Positions 9,008-19,400 of a stretch of DNA of 64,000 nucleotides are shown in pieces. The stretch lies in the NCBI RefSeq assembly GCF_020379485.1, contig NC_063439.1, forward strand, positions 25,110,098 through 25,174,097, read 5' to 3'. A model generated the notes under the pieces. It did not search any database, was not told the DNA's origin, and was given only the letters and a program-made list of their open reading frames with translations. Both the position numbers and the translations under genes were made by a program. The first letter of the stretch is position 1; each line of letters begins with the position of its first letter. Origin of the DNA: Brassica napus. Lineage: Eukaryota; Streptophyta; Magnoliopsida; Brassicales; Brassicaceae.

Positions 9008-12000
9008 ATGAGCTACGAGAAGGTTCCGCCTGAAACGTATCCTCCTCCAGGTTTGTAAGGGCATCCACAATGGTGGGATTGTGTTTCAAGTCCCTTAGCA
9101 TTTTAAATTAAACTTTTATTTGAAGGGACCTAAGCTAAGGGACTAAGTGGATTATTAGTGGGACTTTGATTGTCCCTTAGTTTATTATTTAATTATTATT
9201 TTTTTGAATAAGTGATAATATATGTAAAGAAGTTTTAATTAAAACTTACAAAATAGAAGTTTAACATTAAAATTAAAATATTAAGAAAATTACAAAAAAA
9301 AAAAAAACAAATTCATAATAAAAAAAACAAACAAACATTTATTCCAATACAAATATAAACTTAGAAACTATATGTTATTTGGAAGATGTCCAAATTTATT
9401 CCATATATTTTCAATCAAATCATTTTTTAAACGTTGATGGGTTTCTCGATTCTGAAGGTTCGTCCGACGTTCAAGTGGAGTGCCGAGAGGTGACGGATTA
9501 TTGACGGTAAAGGTATCCGCTTCTTCTCTTTCTCGAAATTCAGCAATGTTGTACTGAGTTCTTGACGATCGTTCATCCTCGACAATCATATTATGAAGTA
9601 TGACACAAGCTCTCATAATATTACCTATTTTTCGTTTATCCCATATGTTAGATGGATTTCTAACAATGGCAAACCGAGCTTGTAGGACTCCGAATGCACG
9701 CTCGACATCTTTTCGCACACTTTCTTGGGTTTGAGCAAATACAGAATGCTTCTGAGTTTGTGGTAGTCGGATAGATTGAATAAATGTAGCCCATTTTGGA
9801 TAAATACCATCCGTGAGATAATAAGCCAAATTGTACGGATGATTGTTAACATAGAAGTTAACTTGTGGTGCTATTCCGGTAATTACCTCATCAAAAACGG
9901 GTGATCGATCGAGAATATTAAGATCGTTCATAGTACCTGGAGCTCCAAAAAAGGAGTGCCATATCCAGAGGTCATATGATGCCACCGCCTCTAAGACAAT
10001 CGTTGGTTTTCCGGTTCCTCGTGAATACATTCCTTTCCAAGCAGTGGGGCAATTCTTCCACTCCCAATGCATACAGTCGATGCTTCCAATCATCCCTGGG
10101 AACCCACGTTGCTCCCCAAAGTATAGTAGTCTTTGCAGATCTTCCGGTGTGGGACGTCTTAGGTATTCATTGCCAAACAAGCGGATAATTCCGGCGGCAA
10201 AATTGTGCAAACATCCTCGAGCAGTTGTTTCACCCATTCGGACATATTCGTCCACTGCATCAGCTCCAACACCATAAGCCAATTGACGAATGGCTGCGGT
10301 ACATTTTTGGAGTGCAGTAAGACTAGACCGCCCGGTTGCGTCAACTCTTTCTTGAAAATACCGTACTTCTGTGGAGAGACGCTGCACAATACGCATGAAT
10401 AATGTCCGGTTCATTCGAAACCGTCGCCGGAAGACATTGTGCGGGTAGGTTGGAGTCTCGCTAAAATAATCATTCCATAGCATATCTTGACCTTCCTCCC
10501 GATGTCTGTCGATAAAATTACGTGGTACACGCTCATTTTCTTCTACTAAATCGTCAATGTCTTCAAATAAGTCTTCGAATATATCATCATTATCAGGTTG
10601 GTGATCGTCTTGGTGGTAATGAAAATGAGAGGAGGAAGCCATTGATAAATTTTCCCAAGAGAGTAAATTCTATGTAAATTAAAGAGAAGAGAATGCTTTG
10701 CATTTTTCCTAATCAAAATAAGTCTTTTATTTATAGACCTTGGTAGTTTAGGATCCTCACATGTGATTTTTAGGTATGGTTTTTAGGTAGAGAGTAAAGA
10801 TACATGTGATTTTTAGGTAGATAGAAAAGATACATGTGATTTTTAGGTAGATAGAAAAGATACATGTGGTTTTTAGGTAGATAGTTCACATACATGTGAT
10901 TTTAAGGTAAAAAAAAAACATACATTGCCGACATATTAGAAAATAGCAAACATACATGTAGATATAAAACATACATCCGAGTACAAGTTCAATGATCATG
11001 TTTGACGGTCCAAACTTGATACACAAGTTTTCAATGTCTGAAAATGATTACAATGAGTACAACGACCATACACAAACATAATCCCCAACCCGCCCTAAAC
11101 CATTACACAAACATAATCCCCAACCCTATTAAAATGAGTACAACGACCATAGCACACACAACATACTCAAACCCATCACTACAAACAGATTTCTCCTTAG
11201 CATTATCACAGAAGGAAGATAACTTATCATAGTCACTCAAAAGAGACAGGTTATCTACCTTTTGCTCCAGCTGGAGGACATGTCTATCTCTGGCTCTCAT
11301 CTCCTCCATCACCGCCACGTCCCACCATTTCCATACATGGCACTCTCCGTCGTCTTTATTCGCACAAGTATATACTAAGCGACCTGTATCACACACGGAT
11401 CATCAATTATCATTTTGGACAGAACAGATGACTAGCTACATCAGTGGCGGGTCTTACCTTCACCATTAATACTTCTAGACGCTACAAGCTGTGGCGGAGA
11501 ACCACAGTAGCAAACCTGCGGGAACCCGAACTCCACCTCCGGTTGTGGAGGGTATATGACGGCTGAACGACGTTCTAAGCTTAGCTCAGCTTGATCACGT
11601 CGGATTAGGTCCTCCGTCTCGGAGTATTCACTCTCTGCATTGCATCTTTAGAGGTGTTGAGCCACGCACTGATCAACACCTCGTCATCAGCCGGGTCCCA
11701 TTTGCGTCTAACACCACGGGCCACTGGTGGTACTTGAGATGGTTGTGTACTGAATGACGGGAGAGGTTGAGAATCTCCAAAGTTAATACCACCATGGTAA
11801 ATGCTTCCTTGTTGACTCTGAAGCAGTCCTAATAAACTAGAGCTCTGACTATGAATATTATTTGGATCCATAGCAGTAAGAAAAGAGAGGAGATTTATTC
11901 GAGAAAGACAACAGATATATTAGAGAAAAGAGAAGAGATGTATTTGAGAAAAGCGAGTGAGATGATAGAAGTGAGAAGAGATAATTGATTTTATAGGAGG

Positions 12001-14088
12001 AAGTGAAGACTACAAAGTACAAACACAAATAAATGGCTAACTCCGAACAAGAACTGTCTAATCCAAACTTATTACCGAAGAGAAAAGCTATCTAACATTC
12101 CTAACTACATCATTAATATAATGAGATTTGGTTTCAAACAAACTAGACTAGTTGTAACTAAGCAGTAATTCCTAACAACATCATAATTAATAATCCTAGT
12201 TTATTGCGATCAACTTGTGTCTATCAAATGCACGCAAGTGTCTTTAAGTTTCACAAAAAGAAGACTCAAACTATTACAAACTCAGGCAAGGCAGATATAT
12301 GATAGCAGAAACATAACTATGGCAAGGCAAAAAGAATTACGACCAAAGAGACACAAACTATGGCAAGACAAAAAGAATTACGACCAAAGAGACACAGGCG
12401 ATAGCAGAAAGAAAACTAAACTACAGCACAAAACAAAACGAGCACGATCTAATCCAACTACCAAAGAGACACAAACTATTTCGTTAATATCAAACTGTAA
12501 AAATAGCAATCACTCAACCTATTTTCTTAAAGGATCTAACCACAAAAGTTTTTAACGGAGCCTGTAAAAATAGCAATCAATCTAAAGAAAACACTCTCTC
12601 AGCCTACAAAGATACAAACCATGTAAATCAATAAGCTTTTTTCTATTCCAAACCCTAGATTCTAACCATTTCATCTACGAGTTGAAGACCGTACCTTGAC
12701 GAGATTGGGACGATTCGCAGAGGATTTGGAGAGGAAAGAAGCTTGCGTACAGGACCGGAATCGAACGGAAGTTGATTGAGATTTCGAAGCTGCGACCTCT
12801 CGATTGGAAGCTGCGACCTTTCGATTGGCAAACACACGCCGACGGAGACTCCAGTGGAAGAGAGAAGACGCAGGTGGAGTGAGGAGATAGGTCCTCGCTT
12901 TCGTTTGGAAAGGATCGATCTTCGATTCGATGCTTCAGTTCGTCGCCATGGAGCTCTCCTTTTTGGATTTTGCGATTTCAATTTCAGAAATGGGAATGAG
13001 CCGAAACGACCGTCCCTTCGTCGTTTCCATCGTCCAATACGGGCTTGCCACGTCTCCTTCGGGACGAGCCCGATTGTCCCTTAATTACGGCCCGTCCCAC
13101 CCATTTTAATTTCATTTTGATTTATTTTCGACCCAAAAAAGAGGAAGGGACGGCCCAAGGCACGCCCGATGCAGATGCCCTAATATCCTTATGATCCCTT
13201 CTGTGATTCTGTTGCGTTACAAGAACGAAACCTTTTGATCCACTCTATATCTTCCTTCTCGTGTTGATCAAAATCGGTTAGGTTACCAATCTCAGTATCC
13301 TCCACCGCCGGGTTATCCATCAGCACCTCCGCCTCCCGTATATCCTCCGTCGCATCATCACGAAGGATATCCTCAACACCCACACGGATATCCATCGTAT
13401 CCACCACCAAAACCGCCTTCACGTCCTCCTTACGAAGCCGGGTATCAGGAGTACTTCTCCGGAGGCTTTCCTCCTCCTCCTCCACCTCCGCCGCAGCAAT
13501 ACAATCAATGCCATCATGATCATCACTATTACCAGGACTCGAACTCTGGTTGCACCTCTTTCCTCCGTGGCTGGTTCGTCCCTTTGATCTCCTTCTTTTT
13601 TCATCCACCCTGATTTTTTCTCTTAGATCACCGTTTCGTTACTTACTATAAGTCTTTTAGGAGTGATTCTAGTGATTAGATTCATGCTTTTTACATGTTA
13701 ACATCTCTTCTTGAACTAAATGCGCATTACCATAAGATCCCTTTGATGTGTTTAGAGTTTGTACCTGTGATATTGCTTTGCTGCTATTTTAGTGTCTTTT
13801 AAAAAGACATCAGTTAAAAACACTGTGGAACTGTTTCGTTTCCGTCGGTCGTTAGGACAACATCTTCTTTTGTTAAACAAAGTCAACACCATCTTCTTAA
13901 TTATATGATTATATCCTTTTTGTTGTTCTATCTGGCTGTAAGAAGTAATGCAGCTTCTTCACTTGTTATTTTACATTTTATGTCTCGTTTCAGTGACTCG
14001 ATTAACCAACTCGTTTTTGTTTGTTGTGGGTGTGTGCAGTTTCGCTGCTCTCTGTTGCTGCTGCCTGTTAGACGATATCTTCGTCTAA
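9008..14088 (+). CDS. CYSTM-family (WINDHOSE-like) small membrane protein, three exons
   Basis: Exons 9008-9050, 13282-13573 and 14040-14088 join in frame to 127 codons plus stop, with GT..AG borders. The protein starts MSYEKVPPETYPPPG and continues with proline/tyrosine/glycine-rich YPPPPGYP repeats. A His-rich stretch follows, then the CYSTM tail FLRGCFAALCCCCLLDDIF: a short membrane segment with clustered cysteines and acidic residues. Family members are small tail-anchored proteins linked to stress tolerance and, for the WIH genes, germline specification. Intron 1 is about 4.2 kb because a Harbinger transposon sits inside it; without the element it would be about 105 bp. Coding frame, start and splice sites are intact, so the gene may still be expressed. 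I do not recall an Arabidopsis CYSTM gene at this chromosomal position. Confidence 0.87.
9368..10642 (-). CDS. Harbinger transposase (DDE_Tnp_4 nuclease), full length
   Basis: An uninterrupted 424-residue frame. An acidic N-terminus (EDLFEDIDDLVEENER) is followed by a helical region and the nuclease fold. The catalytic acidic residues appear as D in GSIDCMHWEWKN, D in YLTDGIYPKW and E in RKDVERAFGVLQARF; RACVILHNMIVEDE closes the domain. This is the usual size for plant PIF/Harbinger transposases. These proteins need a second, SANT-domain protein for nuclear entry and DNA binding; here that partner gene is damaged (11103-11871). The transposase itself shows no break. Confidence 0.95.
   Translation of the reverse strand: MASSSHFHYHQDDHQPDNDDIFEDLFEDIDDLVEENERVPRNFIDRHREEGQDMLWNDYFSETPTYPHNVFRRRFRMNRTLFMRIVQRLSTEVRYFQERVDATGRSSLTALQKCTAAIRQLAYGVGADAVDEYVRMGETTARGCLHNFAAGIIRLFGNEYLRRPTPEDLQRLLYFGEQRGFPGMIGSIDCMHWEWKNCPTAWKGMYSRGTGKPTIVLEAVASYDLWIWHSFFGAPGTMNDLNILDRSPVFDEVITGIAPQVNFYVNNHPYNLAYYLTDGIYPKWATFIQSIRLPQTQKHSVFAQTQESVRKDVERAFGVLQARFAIVRNPSNIWDKRKIGNIMRACVILHNMIVEDERSSRTQYNIAEFREREEADTFTVNNPSPLGTPLERRTNLQNRETHQRLKNDLIENIWNKFGHLPNNI
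10755..10910. repeat. Minisatellite, ~30-bp unit, inside the Harbinger element
   Basis: Four to five imperfect copies of a unit resembling GATACATGTGATTTTTAGG followed by TAGATAGAAAA lie upstream of the transposase start. The central copies are almost identical. This is the element's non-coding region and could lie in the transposase promoter. Confidence 0.8.
11103..11871 (-). pseudogene. Rearranged SANT-type Harbinger ORF joined to a GRF zinc-finger/membrane ORF
   Basis: On the minus strand, 11871-11605 begins like the second Harbinger protein, with the start of a SANT/trihelix domain (RRKWDPADDEVLISAWLNTS), but loses similarity straight after KDA. Continuing downstream in another frame is a GRF-type zinc finger: VCYCGSPPQLVASRSINGEG (up to 11458), a 74-bp GT..AG intron, then GRLVYTCANKDDGECHVWKWW from 11383. 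A coiled-coil-like stretch and a C-terminal hydrophobic segment follow, ending at 11103. The GRF part resembles the At4g04775-like protein family of mustards. An internal deletion or gene capture could both explain the joint. I treat it as non-functional for transposition; whether the GRF part is expressed is unknown. Confidence 0.6.
12318..12400. repeat. Two-copy 41-bp tandem repeat
   Basis: A unit starting ATGGCAAGRCAAAAAGAATT and continuing ACGACCAAAGAGACACA occurs twice in direct succession inside the Harbinger element. A third, partial match (ACCAAAGAGACACAAACTAT) occurs near 12462. It is likely simple duplication in non-coding transposon DNA. Confidence 0.7.
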
Positions 14089-14596
14089 GACTGGAGAGTT
14101 ATTCATAAAAACTTAAATGATTTGGTGTATGTTTTTTTCTCTGAAGTTGTCATTGTGTACTTAAAAGATTACTGCATTGGGTGTTGGAATGAACTTACAA
14201 AGCCATGGTACCAAGACCATAGGCTAATGGAATTCATTTATAGTTTGTATGCTTTATTTGAAGACAAGCAGCTTGAGTATTGATAAACTTTAGTCTACAT
14301 CATAAAATGTTTAAAAATTTAGCAAATAATAAAATCGTAATCAGGTGATCACCTATACTATTCTCTTATTAGTACAAATTGGTCATTCTGAACCATAATT
14401 ACTTGAGACTATTTGTATTATGTACACATTTCTTCTTCTCTATTTGTATATTCCTAGCAAGGTAAAACTATTTTAATTTAAACTAGCAAACTTATCAAAG
14501 AAAAAAGGTAAACCTAATTGGAAGGTGGCAAATTTGTGATTTTAAAGTTCTATATTCCATGGTGCAGCCATGGGTTCAATGAACCGATTAATTAAA

Positions 14597-16033
14597 GGGA
14601 AAATTACCAAAACAGAACAAAAATTCAGCATGGTTGTCATTTTGGTATAAAAAAAAATTATCTATTATTTCTCTTTCTTTACCCTTTCAAATTCTAAAAG
14701 TTAATGAAATAAATAGTTTTATGAATCAAAAAAATTGTAAGAAATAGAAACAATTGATAAAACACTCATATACACAAATTGATATTTTCTTAGGGTTGAA
14801 AAACTTGAAAAATTAAATTTCAAAATTACGTTCTACTAAAAGTAGAATTCATCTTCTACGAAAAATGGGTTAGTAGAAAGTGAATTCTAGATTAAACAAG
14901 TTCATCTATTTTTTTAGAACGAACAATCTACTCTTACTTAAAATTCTAAATAGGAGAATGTGAATTCTACTAATTGCAAAGATAACAACTTTTCTATCGA
15001 ATGCAGCTTCTATTTTTATTATGTATTTTACAACTCCGGGAATATGAAATCTAGGCATTACTGTGGCGATTACATGAGCTAGAATCTGCTTATAGGATTT
15101 TTTGTATTCGTTCTACGCAGTGTAGAAAGTACCTTTTACGGATAAGAAAACCTGATTTTTGCAAAAATTTAGGAAATTCCAGTTAAAAATATATTTTAAA
15201 AATATTTGAAATATTATAACTTCCTAAAACGTGTATATTTTGCTCACAAAAATAATCTAAAATATTTGTAATCTCTATGCTTGCCTAAAACGTTACAAAC
15301 ATATATTTTTGATTTTTTTATATGTTTACAAACATATATCGATTAAAATTATATACATATGTTTATTTTTATTTTTATTAATATATTTATTTATAGAATT
15401 ATTTGAAATTTAATTGTGTATATCACGGGAATATATAAATGTTATTGTCCATGCTATGCATGAGAATATTTTATTGAATTTAAGTATATAAGTATCGTAA
15501 TAGTACTAGTATATAAGTGTTACTTATTATAACTGCTTAAAGTATAAAATTATTTATCAAATATGATTAAACATTTAAAATATTTAATAAAATATTAATA
15601 TATTTAAATAATTTATAAAAATAGTTAACATACACTAAAAGTTGTTTAATATCGACTAAAAGTTATTTTGGAAATTTCTGTTTGTGAATTTAAATGTACA
15701 ATTTATAAAAAAAATATTACATTTTTTGTTAATATAATTATTTTGAATATATTTGTTTATATCAATTTTTTCATATTAATATAAAAACGTTATATACATT
15801 ATTTTTATTAATATATTCTAAAATGTTGACTTATATATATAATTAAATTTTTATTTTTAATTCGTTTTTTAATATTTTAATACTTTTAAAATATATTTAT
15901 TTGATAAATTTGATTAATCAAAGGTTAGTTTTGGGTTTATGAAAAATATTATATTAAAAGAATAATTTAATGATGGTATTATACCGAAAAAACAACGATG
16001 TTGAATTTTTGTTTTGTTTTGACAATTTTCCCG
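14597..16033. mobile_element. Non-autonomous Mutator-like (MULE) element
   Basis: A ~65-bp left end beginning GGGAAAATTACCAAAACAG is repeated in inverted orientation at the right end (reverse complement CGGGAAAATTGTCAAAACA). The two ends match over most of their length, with an ACAAAAATTCARCAT core. The element is flanked by a 9-bp direct repeat TTAATTAAA (14588-14596 and 16034-16042). Long terminal inverted repeats with a 9-bp duplication are characteristic of MULEs. The 1.4-kb interior is AT-rich and has no coding frame, so it must be mobilised in trans. Confidence 0.83.
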
Positions 16034-16275
16034 TTAATTAAATTACTGCACTTGATCGTCCAATTCCAAAACGAATAAAACAGATCAATAACCGATTCTG
16101 CTAGGCCAAGTGAAAGCAAAATCTAAGCCCAATAAGGTTCAAATCATGCATCGTCATATCCATGTCTGGAATATCTATCTATACCACTGATGCGTCATCT
16201 AAGACCCAAAGCATGCGTCATCGTATCACATGTCTTATCTAGACTCATACTTTTTTGATATTACATGTTTCTTTT

Positions 16276-17330
16276 TGCTATTTTCTTATTTTTTAATTCT
16301 TTAAATATTTAATTTTAATGGAATTATATCTTTATAGTTATATACTCTTTAAATTATATCTTTCATTGACTAATTTGGATCTGGTTTTATATTTTTCTTT
16401 TATTTGCTATCTTTTCCTTTTTACTGTTTTATTATTTTGCATTTTAAATACAATTATATACTTTTAACAATTACATTTTATTTACTTATTTGTATAACTT
16501 TCTTTTCCACTTTTTAATAATTTTTAAATTTTGTAATCTTTTTTACTTTTTTCCTATATAAACTTTCAGTTTAGTTAAAAAAATCTTTACAGATAAAATT
16601 ATTTTAAAACGATAATATTATTTTAAAATAGTGTCCAAATGATAATATTATATATTGTATGTAACGGTTGATTCCGTACGACTTTACTTCTGATCATGAT
16701 TCATGAACGGAACTAGTAGAAAGCACAAGTTGACAAACTAATTAATGGGAATAATTTGTTTTCATATATTTTGAATTTGCTATTTTCTTAATTTAATCGT
16801 TTTCAAACTTGTCATTATAATGGAAATATATCATTTTTAGTTGTATACTCTAAAGTATATACTTTATTGTTATCTATATTTTTTTTTGGTGCATGCTGTT
16901 TGTTATCTATAGTTTTCATATTTTTCCTAAATTTACTATCCTTTTTCTTTTATACTGTCTTCCAAATTTTCGTCGCAGTTTACAAAAAAAAATCGTCGTA
17001 GTAAAATGTATCCTTTTATTCTATATTTTGTTTACTTATGTTCTATTGTTTGTCTTCTTCATTTACTTTTTCGTTTTAAATGTCAAATCATACAATCTAA
17101 TTTCTTTTTCTTTTTTATAGTTTTCTATTTGGTTGAGAAAGATCTACTTACTCATGTTTAAATCTATTAAAAATATTTTAAATGATATAAACTATTTGTT
17201 TGAAAACGTTCAAAGAAACAAAAAAATAATAATAGTATGTATGTATGTAACGCTTGTTTTCGTACGACTTTACTTGTGGGTTATGATTCATGAACGGAAT
17301 TAGTAAAAAGCACAAATTGACAAACTAATT
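16276..17330 (+). repeat. Diverged tandem duplication upstream of FUS3
   Basis: Two related blocks follow each other in direct orientation. The starts match at TGCTATTTTCTTA (about 16276 and 16778). The ends match strongly over ~87 bp (16658-16743 and 17243-17330), sharing CGTACGACTTTACTT, TGATTCATGAACGGAA and TTGACAAACTAATT. The interiors are T-rich and alignable only in patches, so the duplication is old. No coding sequence was seen. Confidence 0.75.
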
Positions 17331-17400
17331 GGAAGAATCCATTAACCAAAGTGCGTAAAGGAAGGAAAGAAGGAGTCTGTTATTAGGTTTAAAGGAAGGA

Positions 17401-17428
17401 CATGCATGGGTGCCACTTGTCCATGCAT
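17401..17428. promoter_or_regulatory. Paired RY (Sph) motifs upstream of FUS3
   Basis: CATGCATG at 17401-17408 and CATGCAT at 17422-17428 flank a CACTTG E-box-like core. RY motifs (core CATGCA) are the DNA target of the B3 proteins ABI3, FUS3 and LEC2. They lie about 2 kb upstream of the FUS3 start codon. A further CATGCATC occurs near 16146. That they control FUS3 is inference from position. Confidence 0.45.
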
Positions 17429-17543
17429 CTTCTTCAACAAAATACGTATTCAACTTCAGCTACGTACTGCTTCTTTCCCCTACTGACTACTATCCCCAAC
17501 AAAATATCCGTATGTATTCAAAATCCCACAAAAACTCGTATAG

Positions 17544-17545
<2 letters not shown>

Positions 17546-17589
<44 letters not shown>

Positions 17590-18266
17590 GTATTCAATAT
17601 ATTACTATACGTACACACAAAAACTCGTATATATACTTATGTATATTCAATTTATTAATCAATTTGATAAATATAAGAATAATATTAATCAATCATTTTA
17701 CCAAAAAAAATATTAATCAATCAATTTTTTTAAAAAAATAGTTTCTTAAAATAAGCTAAACAATCAATATCAATGTTAATTTCTTTAACAAATCCTACTT
17801 ATTGTAACAAATATTTTTGTAACAAATACAACTTACCTATTTAATAATCTGAAATGATACATAAACTGAATGATAGTAGTAATATCTTACAATTTGTCGT
17901 AATCGATAGCATACAAATACTAACATATTAACGGATGTGTTTGAACTAATATGATATTTTCGTAAATTGTTGCCGATATTTTTATATGAGTTGTACAAAC
18001 TCAGCAATTTATGCTTTTGTCGTTAATCGCAAATCATAATAGCGATTCATTCCTTTCCGAAATTGTAGGTGTTCGAACTGATGTAAAAAAAATTCGGAGA
18101 CCACGGAAAGTTAGAAATGCGCCGTCAATTTTTTTCCGTTTTATTAGTTTTTATGTTTTTGTAAACTAAATTAATACCGGTTTTAACTTTTATTTTGGGA
18201 ATTCGATTATAAGTTGTAGATAATTTTAGTTGTTTTTTCTAAAAAATGCTTCATGTTGTAAGAAAA

Positions 18267-18304
<38 letters not shown>
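17546..18304. repeat. Two (AT)n microsatellites
   Basis: Pure (AT)n tracts occur at about 17546-17585 and 18270-18304. The rest of the 17.4-18.9 kb interval is AT-rich intergenic DNA without a recognised gene. Confidence 0.85.
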
Positions 18305-18307
<3 letters not shown>

Positions 18308-19400
18308 CTAAAATAATAACGGATTGTAGATGTAAAATCATATTATATACTCGGTTATATTATGATTATGTGCTTTCTGAACTACATGGTTAATTCTATT
18401 ATTTAAGATTTATATGCTTTACCAATTGAGAATGAAATTTGGTCTGGAATGGGTATGTTATATAATCTATGCTCTAAAGTCCTGTTTGATATCAATACCG
18501 AAATCAAGCATAGTGTGATCTTCTCTTCCAAAGGAACTATATACATATATAGTCACAGACTCACAGCCACCTGTGTTACTTGTATTTGTATCTATACTGG
18601 CTCACGTTTATTTTCCTTGATAGATCGTATACACTAATACACATACGAAAATATACGCAAATTAACAAATCAGTAAGAGTCAGTAAGACCTAAACAGATA
18701 CACTTGATGTACAAAAGTTAGTTTTCTTTGAATAAATTTTACAAATATTAAAAAAAAAAATTAACAAATCAGATATTGACCACTAAGTAATAAGAGTAAA
18801 TACACTGTTGACTTAATCTATAATTTCAATGTTCTAGAGAGAAAAATAAGAAGAGGAGAGAGAAGGGGAGAAAGAATACGCCATTGAATTCTGGAAAAGA
18901 GGGAGAAACAGAACTTTTGCAACATCTGTTCACCATTCACCTTCCACTCGTCTCCTTCCTCTTGGTTCCTCCTTCTAACTTAACCTCTCCTCAAACTATG
19001 GTTGAGTTTATCTATAATGAACGTTCATTTAGTGGCACTAGATCTCGCTCTGAACGTTACTATCATCATAATCTTTTTATCAATCCTTTTGAATCTCCTT
19101 CTCCAAAACCCTAGATCATGAATGTGAGTTATACAAATGTCACTCTCTTACCATAAATAGAAGATAAAATAAAGAAAATCAAAAATTTGTTGTTTGGAAA
19201 ACCCAAATCTCTGATTGCCCAGCGTCCTTATAAGCCACTGCTTCGATCTGCACAACACACAACACACACAAAGCTTCTCTCTCTCTCTCTCTATTCTCTC
19301 TCTTTCTCCATCACTGAAACCCAAAGCCTATCCACCATTTGTTCTTTTTTACTTCCTTTTTACTAGGCAGTTTTTATCAACCAATTGAGTTTAAAAAGTA

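Larger units (their letters stand above)
9059..13180 (-). mobile_element. PIF/Harbinger DNA transposon inserted in CYSTM intron 1
   Basis: The element is 4,122 bp. It begins GGGCATC at 9059 and ends with the complementary GATGCCC at 13180, flanked by the 3-bp duplication TAA (9056-9058 and 13181-13183). TAA/TTA duplications and GGGCATC-type termini are typical of the superfamily. It carries an intact DDE nuclease gene and a damaged second gene, both on the minus strand, plus minisatellite-like DNA. The terminal repeats are short and imperfect beyond the first bases. Confidence 0.92.

Noticed and set aside
12655..13084. Overlapping ~100-codon frames near the right end of the Harbinger element
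   Set aside because: Both strands are open at the same place because of a GC-rich terminal region; neither product has a recognisable domain.
13189..13608. 139-codon minus-strand frame over CYSTM exon 2
   Set aside because: It is antisense to the proline/tyrosine repeat exon, whose sense translation matches a known family and splices correctly.
18884..19114. 76-codon plus-strand frame about 290 bp before the FUS3 start
   Set aside because: No known domain. It ends upstream of the likely FUS3 transcription start (TTATAAG near 19228), and there is no ATG between that start and the FUS3 ATG, so I do not call it a gene or an upstream ORF.
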